Shown piece by piece: positions 42,111 to 50,646 of a stretch of 64,000 nucleotides of DNA (positions are counted from its first letter, which is position 1; each line of letters begins with the position of its first letter). Position numbers and translations under genes: made by a program. The notes beneath the pieces were generated by a model. The model did not search any database, was not told the origin of the DNA, and worked only from the letters and a program-made list of their open reading frames with translations. Origin of the DNA: Zunongwangia sp. ESRF-bin46 (GTDB lineage Bacteria > Bacteroidota > Bacteroidia > Flavobacteriales > Flavobacteriaceae); contig NTLF01000008.1 of the NCBI GenBank assembly GCA_002631855.1, positions 1 through 64,000 on the forward strand. Reading direction: 5' to 3'.

Positions 42111-42779
42111 TTAGTTCATTTTATCTTTCCATAGAAATTTTCCGAAATCAACCACACTTTCCAACGGAGTATTGTCAAATACATCGAAAATTGCACGGAC
42201 TGATTTTTCAATCACGATATCTGTTTTTTCAAAAGAAGGCGAGCTATCTTCCATCCAATATTTTAAAATAAAGAGAGTTTGCAACCAAGCGCCTTCAGAA
42301 AATACAGATACGGGTTGTTTTAATATCTTCAGATTTTTTTCTTCGTTTTTTTCGTTGATTAATCCAGAAGCAAACTCTTTAACTCTACTTCGCAATCCTT
42401 TAAGCTGCGAAAGGCTCTTCATCATATCTTTGTTTTCTTTTAGAGCGAAAAGTACGTAACTACGGTTGGCGGTCAGCATTTCAAAAAATGTGAAGAAAAA
42501 AGTAAGCATCTTCTCTTGGTTGCTGAACCCTTCGAAATTTTTGTCTTTGTGTATCAGTTTTAACGAATGATCAAAAAATGTATTCCATATTTCATTTCGT
42601 AACCCATCAAAAGAACCAAAGAAACTATAAAATTCTTGTTCCGTCATATTGAGTTCTTTACTGAATTTATAAACGCTTTTTGGCGTTTGTTCATTCTCTA
42701 GAACGTATTCCATATAGGCCGAAATAATACTATCACGGGTGATACTTTTCTTTTTTGAAGGTGTTTTTTTTGTTGCCAT
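42111..42779 (-). CDS. TetR-family transcriptional regulator
   Basis: A 222-residue regulator. The N-terminal 60 residues after a basic leader are a TetR helix-turn-helix: ITRDSIISAYMEYVLENEQTPKSVYKFSKELNMTEQEFYSFFGSFDGLRNEIW. The C-terminal ligand domain is all-helical and specific to Bacteroidota-type TetRs. It sits immediately before aarF in one operon and is divergent from htpG. A 15-base palindrome in the divergent gap is a plausible site for it. Confidence 0.87.
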   Translation of the reverse strand: MATKKTPSKKKSITRDSIISAYMEYVLENEQTPKSVYKFSKELNMTEQEFYSFFGSFDGLRNEIWNTFFDHSLKLIHKDKNFEGFSNQEKMLTFFFTFFEMLTANRSYVLFALKENKDMMKSLSQLKGLRSRVKEFASGLINEKNEEKNLKILKQPVSVFSEGAWLQTLFILKYWMEDSSPSFEKTDIVIEKSVRAIFDVFDNTPLESVVDFGKFLWKDKMN

Positions 42780-42837
42780 ATTATTTTATTTTAACGTACA
42801 GATATACTGAGTTTTAATTCAAATAAATCTTTCCTTT

Positions 42838-42845
42838 CAAAGATA
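42838..42845 (-). promoter_or_regulatory. Probable -7 element of the tetR-aarF operon
   Basis: The minus strand reads TATCTTTG (exact TAnnTTTG), about 58 bases before the tetR start. Confidence 0.4.
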
Positions 42846-42937
42846 CAAACGTTTAATCTTTATTTATTATGTTTAAACAAAAGGTTCTGTTAAAGTTTAT
42901 GATTGCTTGGTAGTTATGGAATCGAGTTCCTTACATA

Positions 42938-42952
42938 ATGACAAGCTGTCAT
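42938..42952. promoter_or_regulatory. Perfect 6-3-6 palindrome between tetR and htpG
   Basis: ATGACA-AGC-TGTCAT is a perfect inverted repeat, about 63 bases before the htpG ATG and 160 before tetR. It may be an operator for the TetR protein or a heat-shock control site. The repeat is seen; the binder is inferred. Confidence 0.45.
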
Positions 42953-43014
42953 AAATTATAGAATGGTACTTTATTTGTCTTATTCATTTCAGAAAAAAAC
43001 AAAACACACATATT

Positions 43015-44907
43015 ATGAGTAAAGGAACTATTAATGTATCGGTCGAGAATATTTTTCCGCTGATCAAAAAGTTTTTATACAGCGACCACGAGATATTTTT
43101 AAGGGAGCTAATTAGTAACGCAACAGATGCCACACTTAAATTAAAGCATCTTGCCAATATTGGAGAAGCAAACGATGTTGCATACGGAAATCCTAAGATT
43201 GAAGTAAAAGTCGATAAGGAGAACAAGACGCTTCGCATTATTGACGAAGGGATTGGGATGACGAAAGACGAGGTTGAAAAATACATTAACCAAATTGCTT
43301 TTTCTGGTGCCGAAGAGTTTATCGAAAAGTACAAAGATAAAGAGGGTGAAGACACTGGAATTATAGGTCATTTCGGACTTGGGTTCTATTCTTCGTTTAT
43401 GGTAGCCGACAAAGTAGAAATCATTACCAAAAGCTTTAAGGACGAACCAGCCGCACATTGGGTATGTGATGGATCGCCAAATTTCACGTTAGAAGAAGCT
43501 GATAAAGAAGTACGTGGTACAGAAATTATCCTTCATATTTCTGAAGATGAAACTGAATTTTTAGAAGAAGGCCGTATTCGTGAACTATTGGTTAAGTATA
43601 ACAAGTTTATGCCTATCCCAATTAAGTTTGGTATGAAAACGGAAACCCTTCCAAAGCCAGAAGATGCTAAAGAAGATGATCCAGCACCTACTAAAGAGGT
43701 TGAAAACATTATAAACAACCCAAATCCAGCTTGGACTAAACAACCGGTAGACTTAAAAGAAGAAGATTATAATGGCTTTTACCGAGAGTTGTACCCAATG
43801 CAATTTGAAGAACCGTTATTTCACATTCACCTAAACGTAGATTATCCGTTCAATTTGACAGGAATTTTATATTTCCCGAAGATGACGAACGACATGAACA
43901 TACAGAAGGATAAAATTCAACTGTATCAAAACCAAGTGTTTGTTACCGATAATGTAGAAGGTATTGTACCCGAGTTTTTAACGATGCTTCGTGGGGTAAT
44001 TGACAGCCCAGACATTCCATTAAATGTTTCACGTAGTTACCTACAAGCAGACGGTGCTGTTAAGAAAATTTCTAGTTATATAACTCGTAAAGTAGCCGAT
44101 AAGTTGAAAACACTTTTTAACGACAACCGGGAAGACTTTGAGCAAAAGTGGAACGACATTAAAGTGGTGATTGAATACGGAATGCTTACAGAAGACAAGT
44201 TTTTTGACAAAGCTCAAAAATTTGCATTGTACCCAACCGTAGATGGTGATTACTTTACTTTCGAAGAATTACAAGAAAAGATTAAAGAAAACCAGACAGA
44301 CAAAGATGGTAAATTAGTCGTTCTTTATGCTTCTAATAAAGATGAACAGCATAGCTATATTCAAGATGCAAAAGACAAAGGCTATGAAGTGTTGATGCTT
44401 GATTCGCCAATTATTTCGCACTTGCTACAAAAACTAGAAAGCAGTAACGAAAATACAAGCTTTGTGCGAGTAGATAGTGAGCCTGTTGAAAATTTAATTA
44501 AGAAAGACGAAGAGCAAATCTCTAAACTTTCAGATGAAGAAAAAGAAACACTAAAAACCTTTTTGACGGAAACAGTGCCTTCAGAAAAATTTACCGTTCA
44601 ACTGGAAGCTATGGACAGTAAAGCAAACCCGTTTGTAATTACCGAGCCTGAGTTTATGCGCCGTATGAAAGAAATGCAACAAACCGGCGGTGGCGGTATG
44701 TTTGGAATGGGCAATATGCCAGAAATGTACAATCTGATCGTTAATACAAATCACGAACTGGTTTCTGAAATATTGAACACTAAAACCAAGAAAAAGAAAG
44801 AGCGATTGGTTAATCAAGCCTTGGACCTTGCTAAGTTGAGTAAAAACTTATTAAAAGGTGAAGACATGACTGCATTTATCAAAAGAAGTTATGAAATGAT
44901 TAAATAA
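43015..44907 (+). CDS. htpG: Chaperone HtpG (Hsp90)
   Basis: A 630-residue ATP-dependent chaperone. N-terminal GHKL ATPase: EIFLRELISNATDA, IIDEGIGMTKDEV, IGHFGLGFYSSFMVADKVEI. Middle domain: NPNPAWTKQPVDLKEEDYNGFYREL, GILYFPKMTNDM, VEGIVPEFLTMLRGVIDSPDIPLNVSRSYLQ with the catalytic Arg. C-terminal dimerisation domain: the last about 120 residues. Full length; monocistronic with a terminator and a palindrome upstream. Confidence 0.97.
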   Translation: MSKGTINVSVENIFPLIKKFLYSDHEIFLRELISNATDATLKLKHLANIGEANDVAYGNPKIEVKVDKENKTLRIIDEGIGMTKDEVEKYINQIAFSGAEEFIEKYKDKEGEDTGIIGHFGLGFYSSFMVADKVEIITKSFKDEPAAHWVCDGSPNFTLEEADKEVRGTEIILHISEDETEFLEEGRIRELLVKYNKFMPIPIKFGMKTETLPKPEDAKEDDPAPTKEVENIINNPNPAWTKQPVDLKEEDYNGFYRELYPMQFEEPLFHIHLNVDYPFNLTGILYFPKMTNDMNIQKDKIQLYQNQVFVTDNVEGIVPEFLTMLRGVIDSPDIPLNVSRSYLQADGAVKKISSYITRKVADKLKTLFNDNREDFEQKWNDIKVVIEYGMLTEDKFFDKAQKFALYPTVDGDYFTFEELQEKIKENQTDKDGKLVVLYASNKDEQHSYIQDAKDKGYEVLMLDSPIISHLLQKLESSNENTSFVRVDSEPVENLIKKDEEQISKLSDEEKETLKTFLTETVPSEKFTVQLEAMDSKANPFVITEPEFMRRMKEMQQTGGGGMFGMGNMPEMYNLIVNTNHELVSEILNTKTKKKKERLVNQALDLAKLSKNLLKGEDMTAFIKRSYEMIK

Positions 44908-44931
44908 TAGGATTTTTCTTACATTATTAAT

Positions 44932-44959
44932 AAAAACCGCCTTTTAAGGCGGTTTTTTT
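44932..44959 (+). terminator. Terminator of htpG
   Basis: Stem AAAAACCGCCTT/AAGGCGGTTTTT with continuing T-run, about 25 bases after the htpG stop. Confidence 0.9.
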
Positions 44960-44980
44960 TGTTAAAAATTTAAAGGTAAG

Positions 44981-45013
44981 TTGTTTAGTTAAAGGTTTTT
45001 TAACGTATTTTTG
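44981..45013 (+). promoter_or_regulatory. Promoter of the large T9SS cargo gene
   Basis: TTG (44981-44983) and TATTTTTG (45006-45013) are separated by 22 bases, an exact flavobacterial promoter match, with the start codon 27 bases downstream of the -7 element. Confidence 0.7.
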
Positions 45014-45039
45014 GGATCATAACCAAAAATTTAACAATT

Positions 45040-48000
45040 ATGAAAAAAATTACATTATTGCTTTTTGGGCTTTTATTTAGTATATCACTAATGGCTCAAG
45101 AGCAAGTTTCTTTAACTAAGGCAATTGAAGCTGGTTTAAATTACACTAAATCCAGTTCAACAATTGACAATAAAGATTCTGCTAAAATCACTCCTATTGT
45201 TCAAAGAGCAATTACTTCAACTTTTACCGATCGTACCAGCTTTCAAACAGCTGCTCCTAACTTAACATTAGAGGATTTTGAAGGTGGGGCTGCACCAAAC
45301 ACCTTCTCTAGTTGCGGTGGCGGTACAGCAAGTTCTAACTCAGGAAGCTGTTTTCCTCCGGGTGAGCTTCAGCCTGGGGTGGTTTATACCGCAACAGGAG
45401 GAGATCTTGTTGTTGTTGGACAAGGCAATTTTGGCAATCCGAATCCCACTATTGGATCAAATTTTTTTGCAGATTTTACCACTATAGATTTCACAAATAA
45501 TGATGTGGGATCTTTTGGTTTTGATCTTTACACGTTCTTTAACCCTACCACAGTAGAGATTAGAATTTACGGTACTTCCGGATTAATAAACTCTTACAGT
45601 GTTACCACTTCTAACCCAAGTTTCTTTGGAGCTATCGCCGATGAGATAATTACTAGAGTAGAAGTAGAAGATTTAGCTGGAATTGAAGCTGAACATATTG
45701 CTTTATTAGAATTTGGCCAACCATCCTTCCCACCTGTTATTGCCTGTCCATCAGATATTATGGCAAACACAGATCCAAGTGAATGTGGCGCCATTGTTAA
45801 TTTTGCAGATGCGATTGCACTTGATGCTGAAGACGGACCAATTACAGCAGTTCAGACTATGGGTCCATCTAGTGGAAGTCAATTTCCAACAGGAGATACC
45901 ATAGTAGAGTTTACTGCAACAGATAGCGACGGAAACGAATCGAGCTGTCAATTCACCGTAACGGTAACCGATATGGAAGCACCAGAGGCTTTATGTCAAA
46001 ACCTAACATTGGATTTAATGGGCGGATCGTCGGTTTCTATTACACCGGCCGATATTGACAATGGTTCTTCAGACAACTGTGGCATTGTAGATTACTCTTT
46101 GGATATGGACACGTTTACGTGTGCCAACACAGGTGACAATACTGTTACGTTAACTGTAACTGACGAAGAAGGTAATTCTACAACGTGTACAGCTACGGTT
46201 ACCATTCAAGACACTACAGCACCTGAGATTACCTGTGTAGGTGAACCAGGAATTTTTAATATTCTAGAAGAATTTGAAGCGGCTACCATCCCAGCAGGAT
46301 GGTCTACAGTTGTTGAATCTGGAGTTGACGATTGGGCTTTCGGATCAGGAGATATGCCTGGGTCAACAGATGATTTCCCAACCAACGCAGCTATTTTTGA
46401 TGACGATGCAGCAGGAAGTGGACAGGTAAACCTAGTAAGGTTACTTTCCCCTGTGTATGATATTTCAGCAGCTGCATCAGCCGATCTAAACTTTGATTAC
46501 TCTTTACAGGACTTTTTAGGTGAAGGTGAAATATCTGTTGAGGTTTGGGACGGTTCTGCTTGGCAGGAAATCCTTTTTGCAACAGAAGACACACCTCCAA
46601 CAAGCTTAGGCGTGACAGATATGATGCCATTTGCAAACCCAGATTTCCAAGTGCGTTTTACGTATGATGACAATGGCGGTTTCGGTTGGGGAGCTGGTGT
46701 AGATAACTTTGCTTTAAATTATGAATTATCTACCTCTCCACCATTTCAAGTAACATTGGACGCTAGCGGAAACGCTACAATTTCTGCTGACGATCTAATT
46801 CAGACCGTTAATGAAGCTTGTGGTTATAACGCTACATTTGGCGGATCAGCTCCAATAACTGAAACTGTTACCGATGCTCCAGGGCTTACGATAGATGCTA
46901 CAACACCAGTAGTGTCAAGTACTATTTCTATCACCGAAGACTTACCGGTGAGCGATTTAGACGTTAACCTGAACATACCACACGAATGGGTAGGTGATCT
47001 TATTATACAATTGGAGTCACCAAGCGGAACAGTTGTAACGATTATGGATCAGCCGGGAGTTCCAGCTTCAACTTTTGGTTGTGGTAGTGACAATATAGAA
47101 GCTACATTGGATGATGAAGCAGCGAGTCCAGTAGAAGACGAATGCGGCCCTGTTGATATGGCTATTTTTGGAACTTTTTCACCAAACAACCCACTTTCTG
47201 CTTTTGATGGAGAAAGCACTATGGGAGATTGGACATTAACAATCACTGATACATTTGCCGCTGGAGATGACGGTGAGTTAAGTGAATGGGGGCTTACTTA
47301 TAGTAGCCTACCTAATGCCACAATGGATTTTGATTGCTCTAATTTAGGTGAAAATCAAGTAGAAGTATTTGTTACTGATGATAGCGGAAATTCTTCATCT
47401 TGTACAGCAACCGTAAATGTTGTGGATATCACAGCACCAATCATTACATGTGCTGGTAATCCAGGACCAGTATCAATTACAGAAGAATTTGAAGGAAGTA
47501 CCATTCCTGATGGATGGAGTACTGTTATAGACGCAGGTGTACACGATTGGACCTTCGGTTCTGGTGATATGCCAACAGGTGATGACTTCCCTACAAATGC
47601 AGCAATTTTTGATGACGATGCAGCTGGTATTGATGAAGTTAACATAGCTACTCTATATTCTCCTGTATATGACATAACAGGAGCTGCTACAGCTTCCCTT
47701 TCTTTTGACTATGCATTCCAAGAAATAAGCAGTGGCGAAACATTTGTAGTAGAAGTTTATGACGGAGCAGCTTGGCAAGAGATTCTGTCATTAAACGTTG
47801 ATACACCGCTTACCAACACAGGGGCAATCGATATGGTTCCTTACTTGAATGCTAATTTCCAAGTTCGTTTCACGTATGACGATAATGGAACTTGGGGCTG
47901 GGCTGCCGGAATCGACAACTTCATACTAAACTATGAAATTACCGAAATTACACCAGTTGATATAGCACTTGGTCCTGACGGAACTGCTACTATCGATCCT

Positions 48001-48696
48001 AACAGCTTGATCCAAAACGTTGACGAAGCTTGTGGAATTTCCACGGTAGCTTCTGATATCACTGAAGTGAGCTGTGCCGATATCGGTACGCCAATGACCA
48101 TTACCATTTTTGCTAGCGATGCAAGTGGTAATATAGCGTCTTGTACTGCTGAAATCAACGTGGTTGATACATTGGCACCAGAAGTGACCTGTCCTGCAGA
48201 TCAAACTGTGGACCCAGGAGAAGGAAACCTGTTCTATGAAGTACCGGATTATTTTGCAACTGGAGAAGGTTCTGCACTGGACAACTGTACAGACCCTGTG
48301 TCAATAACAACACAAGACCCAGCACCAGGAGAATTAATTCCTGATGGTGAGTACACGGTTACATTGACTGCTGAGGATGAGTATGGAAATGTAGGTACTT
48401 GCACCTTCCAGCTTACTGTTGAAAGTGTATTAGGTGTAGATGACAACTCTTTGAGTTCTTCTATAGCTATGTACCCTAACCCAGCTGATGACCAGGTTAC
48501 CATTATCAATAAATCAAACATCGCATTGCAAAATGCAGTGGTTTATGACATCAATGGTAAACTAATCAGCCAATACGACCTTAGCAATATGCAAGGAGAA
48601 CGGGTGATTGATGTTTCGGCATTGGCGTCTGGAGTGTACGTGGTACAGATTACAAGCGATAAGTCAAGCGTTTCAAAACGATTGATCAAGAAGTAA
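45040..48696 (+). CDS. Large T9SS type A cargo protein with HYR, adhesive and P domains
   Basis: A 1218-residue secreted protein. Signal peptide 1-19 (LLFSISLMAQ). Then an N-terminal beta domain (about 65-230), an HYR/Ig-like module (231-312: ACPSDIMANTDPSECGAIVNF), a second Ig-like module (to about 392), a choice-of-anchor/MAM-like jellyroll (about 408-565), and an Ig-like module interrupted by a proprotein-convertase P domain (about 605-760: ISITEDLPVSDLDVNLNIPHEWVGDLI). A second jellyroll (about 813-968), another Ig-like module, a HYR domain (about 1045-1135) and a type A CTD (MYPNPADDQVTII to KSSVSKRLIKK) follow. No catalytic domain is apparent. It is probably a surface or secreted adhesin or matrix protein; the regular Cys pairs in the Ig modules suggest disulfides. 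Confidence 0.92.
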   Translation: MKKITLLLFGLLFSISLMAQEQVSLTKAIEAGLNYTKSSSTIDNKDSAKITPIVQRAITSTFTDRTSFQTAAPNLTLEDFEGGAAPNTFSSCGGGTASSNSGSCFPPGELQPGVVYTATGGDLVVVGQGNFGNPNPTIGSNFFADFTTIDFTNNDVGSFGFDLYTFFNPTTVEIRIYGTSGLINSYSVTTSNPSFFGAIADEIITRVEVEDLAGIEAEHIALLEFGQPSFPPVIACPSDIMANTDPSECGAIVNFADAIALDAEDGPITAVQTMGPSSGSQFPTGDTIVEFTATDSDGNESSCQFTVTVTDMEAPEALCQNLTLDLMGGSSVSITPADIDNGSSDNCGIVDYSLDMDTFTCANTGDNTVTLTVTDEEGNSTTCTATVTIQDTTAPEITCVGEPGIFNILEEFEAATIPAGWSTVVESGVDDWAFGSGDMPGSTDDFPTNAAIFDDDAAGSGQVNLVRLLSPVYDISAAASADLNFDYSLQDFLGEGEISVEVWDGSAWQEILFATEDTPPTSLGVTDMMPFANPDFQVRFTYDDNGGFGWGAGVDNFALNYELSTSPPFQVTLDASGNATISADDLIQTVNEACGYNATFGGSAPITETVTDAPGLTIDATTPVVSSTISITEDLPVSDLDVNLNIPHEWVGDLIIQLESPSGTVVTIMDQPGVPASTFGCGSDNIEATLDDEAASPVEDECGPVDMAIFGTFSPNNPLSAFDGESTMGDWTLTITDTFAAGDDGELSEWGLTYSSLPNATMDFDCSNLGENQVEVFVTDDSGNSSSCTATVNVVDITAPIITCAGNPGPVSITEEFEGSTIPDGWSTVIDAGVHDWTFGSGDMPTGDDFPTNAAIFDDDAAGIDEVNIATLYSPVYDITGAATASLSFDYAFQEISSGETFVVEVYDGAAWQEILSLNVDTPLTNTGAIDMVPYLNANFQVRFTYDDNGTWGWAAGIDNFILNYEITEITPVDIALGPDGTATIDPNSLIQNVDEACGISTVASDITEVSCADIGTPMTITIFASDASGNIASCTAEINVVDTLAPEVTCPADQTVDPGEGNLFYEVPDYFATGEGSALDNCTDPVSITTQDPAPGELIPDGEYTVTLTAEDEYGNVGTCTFQLTVESVLGVDDNSLSSSIAMYPNPADDQVTIINKSNIALQNAVVYDINGKLISQYDLSNMQGERVIDVSALASGVYVVQITSDKSSVSKRLIKK
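46261..46731 (+). repeat. Jellyroll (choice-of-anchor type) repeat, copy 1
   Basis: Encodes EEFEAATIPAGWSTVVESG through FAL NYELS. It is homologous to 47476-47940 in the same gene, clear at both protein and DNA level. Confidence 0.8.
47476..47940 (+). repeat. Jellyroll (choice-of-anchor type) repeat, copy 2
   Basis: Encodes EEFEGSTIPDGWSTVIDAG through FILNYEIT, the second copy of the module at 46261-46731. Confidence 0.8.
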
Positions 48697-48725
48697 TCAA
48701 TCCTATTACAATAACCAACCAAAGC

Positions 48726-48757
48726 AAAACCCCCTCACAAGTTTGTGAAGGGGTTTT
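48726..48757 (+). terminator. Terminator of the large T9SS cargo gene
   Basis: AAAACCCCCTCACAA pairs with TTGTGAAGGGGTTTT (one mismatch), 30 bases after the stop codon. Confidence 0.8.
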
Positions 48758-48829
48758 CATTTTGTAAGGTTTTATAAAATATATCTTAAAATGTCTTTAA
48801 GTTGATTAGGGTTTTATACTTTTAAGGTT

Positions 48830-49657
48830 ATGAAAAAGTCACTTATTATCATCGTAGCAACATTCTTCCTCATTAGCTGTAACAACTCTCAAAAAGAGGA
48901 ACAAGAAAAAAAAATACCTGTTGAACAAAATAATGGAATTGGCGATGGCGCCCCTTCCCTATCCACTGCTTTTGCACAAGGAGTTGAAAAAACACACAAC
49001 AAAGAAGCTTTTTTAGAACACAACAACGTATCCTTTGATATTAGTTTAAATTTTAACGGTCAAGAAAGATTGAATGGAACGTTTATCATGCGTACCAATT
49101 CTTCAAAAATAAAATTTGAGTCAAAAGACGGGAAAACGATTATTTATGACGGCAAAGACGTTTTTCTAAACCCCAACGATGCTGAAATAAAATCTGCCCG
49201 CTTCGATATTCTAACCTGGCCTTATTTTATGGCGATGCCATTTAAACTAACAGATGAAGGAACTATCTGGGGTGATGTAAAACAAGTAACTGAAAAAAAT
49301 AGGGATTACTCTAAGGCAAAACTTACCTTTAAAGATGGCGTCGGGGATACAGCTGACGACTGGTATCAAGTATACGCAGATAACAATACCAACCTGTTAA
49401 ATTATGCTGCTTATATAGTTACTTTTGGAAAAAGTGTAGCTAAAGCAGAACAAGAGCCTCATGCTATTTTATATGAAAACTATAATGTTATAGACAATAT
49501 TGCCATTTCAGATGTTTGGAAATTCTATAACTGGAGTGAAGATCAAGGTTTATATGGCGAACCTATTGGGGATGCTACGCTAAACAATATTCAATTTTTA
49601 GAGTCAGCAGATTACACCGTCCCAAAAAACGCTAAAAAAATAGAAGCTCCTAACTAA
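48830..49657 (+). CDS. Lipoprotein of the DUF6503 type
   Basis: A 275-residue protein with signal peptide and lipobox LISC (Cys17). The mature part is a beta-rich fold of the LolA/outer-membrane lipid-binding kind in outline (FLEHNNVSFDISLNFNGQERLNGTFIMRTNSSKIKFESKDGKTIIYDGKDVFL, then KAKLTFKDGVGDTADDWYQVYAD). I believe it belongs to the DUF6503 family; the function is unknown. It heads a likely operon with the DoxX-like and AlkB-like genes (10 bases, then overlapping). Confidence 0.75.
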   Translation: MKKSLIIIVATFFLISCNNSQKEEQEKKIPVEQNNGIGDGAPSLSTAFAQGVEKTHNKEAFLEHNNVSFDISLNFNGQERLNGTFIMRTNSSKIKFESKDGKTIIYDGKDVFLNPNDAEIKSARFDILTWPYFMAMPFKLTDEGTIWGDVKQVTEKNRDYSKAKLTFKDGVGDTADDWYQVYADNNTNLLNYAAYIVTFGKSVAKAEQEPHAILYENYNVIDNIAISDVWKFYNWSEDQGLYGEPIGDATLNNIQFLESADYTVPKNAKKIEAPN

Positions 49658-49667
49658 ATAAAAGTAA

Positions 49668-50024
49668 ATGACAAACTTACCTTGGCATCAATACTTAATG
49701 GGCGTGCTTTATATTTTGGCTGGCATAAACCATTTTAGAAAACCAAAAATGTACGAACGTATTATGCCGCCATACATTCCGGCACATTCCACCATGGTTT
49801 TATTAAGTGGTATCGCTGAAATGGTATTTGGATTAATGCTATTAAACAAGGATACACAAACGATTGCTGCTTGGGCCATCATTAGTATGCTTATAGTATT
49901 TTTTACAGTGCATATCTATATGTTACAGGATGAACGAGCTGCAATGAAACTGCCAAAGTGGGTCTTAATCCTTCGAATCGCCTTGCAATTTGCATTGATT
50001 TATTGGGCATACTTGTATATATAA
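49668..50024 (+). CDS. DoxX/MauE-like small membrane protein
   Basis: A 118-residue protein with four hydrophobic helices (about 8-25, 42-60, 67-88, 98-117). YLMGVLYILAGINHFRKPKMYERIMPPYIPAHSTMVLLSGIAEMVFGLML matches the DoxX-like/MauE pattern found widely in Bacteroidota. The function is unknown; relatives are tied to redox or thiol stress. The stop overlaps the AlkB gene start by one base. Confidence 0.85.
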   Translation: MTNLPWHQYLMGVLYILAGINHFRKPKMYERIMPPYIPAHSTMVLLSGIAEMVFGLMLLNKDTQTIAAWAIISMLIVFFTVHIYMLQDERAAMKLPKWVLILRIALQFALIYWAYLYI

Positions 50025-50641
50025 TGAGTTTATTTTCTTCCGAAGAACATAGCAAAAACATTAATTTAAACTTGCCCAATGCCGATATTACTTACTATCC
50101 AAAGTTCTTTTCAGAAAAAATAGCTGATAACTATTTCGAAACGTTATTAAATGAAACCAATTGGCGGCAAGATGACATTAAACTATTCGGAAAAACGTAT
50201 AAGCAGCCTAGACTGACAGCTTTATATGGAGAGGACGGCAAAAACTATACATATTCTGGAATTACCATGAACCCTTTACCTTTTACTTCGGTTTTAAGGG
50301 AAATCAAAGAAAAAGTCGAAAAAATTTCTGAAGAAAAATTCAATGTTGTATTACTTAACCTATACCGGGATGGGCAAGACAGTAATGGATGGCACAGTGA
50401 TGATGAAAAGGAATTAGGTGAAAATCCTGTGATTGCTTCGGTAAGTTTTGGAGCAGAACGCAAGTTTTACTTAAAACATAAAGAAGATAAAAGTGCAAAA
50501 CATAAAATAGTTCTTGAAAATGGCAGCTTATTAATAATGAAAGAGCAAACGCAGCGTTTTTGGAAACATCAAATACCAAAAACCAAAAAGAACATTTCCC
50601 CGAGAGTTAATTTAACTTTCAGAAAAATTATAAGCAGTTAA
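50024..50641 (+). CDS. AlkB-like 2-oxoglutarate/Fe(II) dioxygenase
   Basis: A 205-residue AlkB-family oxygenase; relatives repair alkylated DNA or RNA by oxidative demethylation. Iron ligands His124 and Asp126 in WHSDDEKELG and His182 in WKHQIPK are present, as are the 2-oxoglutarate-binding Arg194 and Arg200 in PRVNLTFR. PLPFTSVLREIKEKVE and VVLLNLYRDGQDSNGWHSD match the AlkB2/ALKBH2-3 type. The ATG overlaps the preceding stop (TAATG), so 50024 is the start, not the in-frame ATG at 49958. Confidence 0.93.
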   Translation: MSLFSSEEHSKNINLNLPNADITYYPKFFSEKIADNYFETLLNETNWRQDDIKLFGKTYKQPRLTALYGEDGKNYTYSGITMNPLPFTSVLREIKEKVEKISEEKFNVVLLNLYRDGQDSNGWHSDDEKELGENPVIASVSFGAERKFYLKHKEDKSAKHKIVLENGSLLIMKEQTQRFWKHQIPKTKKNISPRVNLTFRKIISS

Positions 50642-50646
50642 ATAAT

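Noticed and set aside
46391-48521. Several 65-106-residue minus-strand frames inside the large T9SS gene
   Set aside because: They are antisense shadows of a low-complexity repetitive coding sequence.
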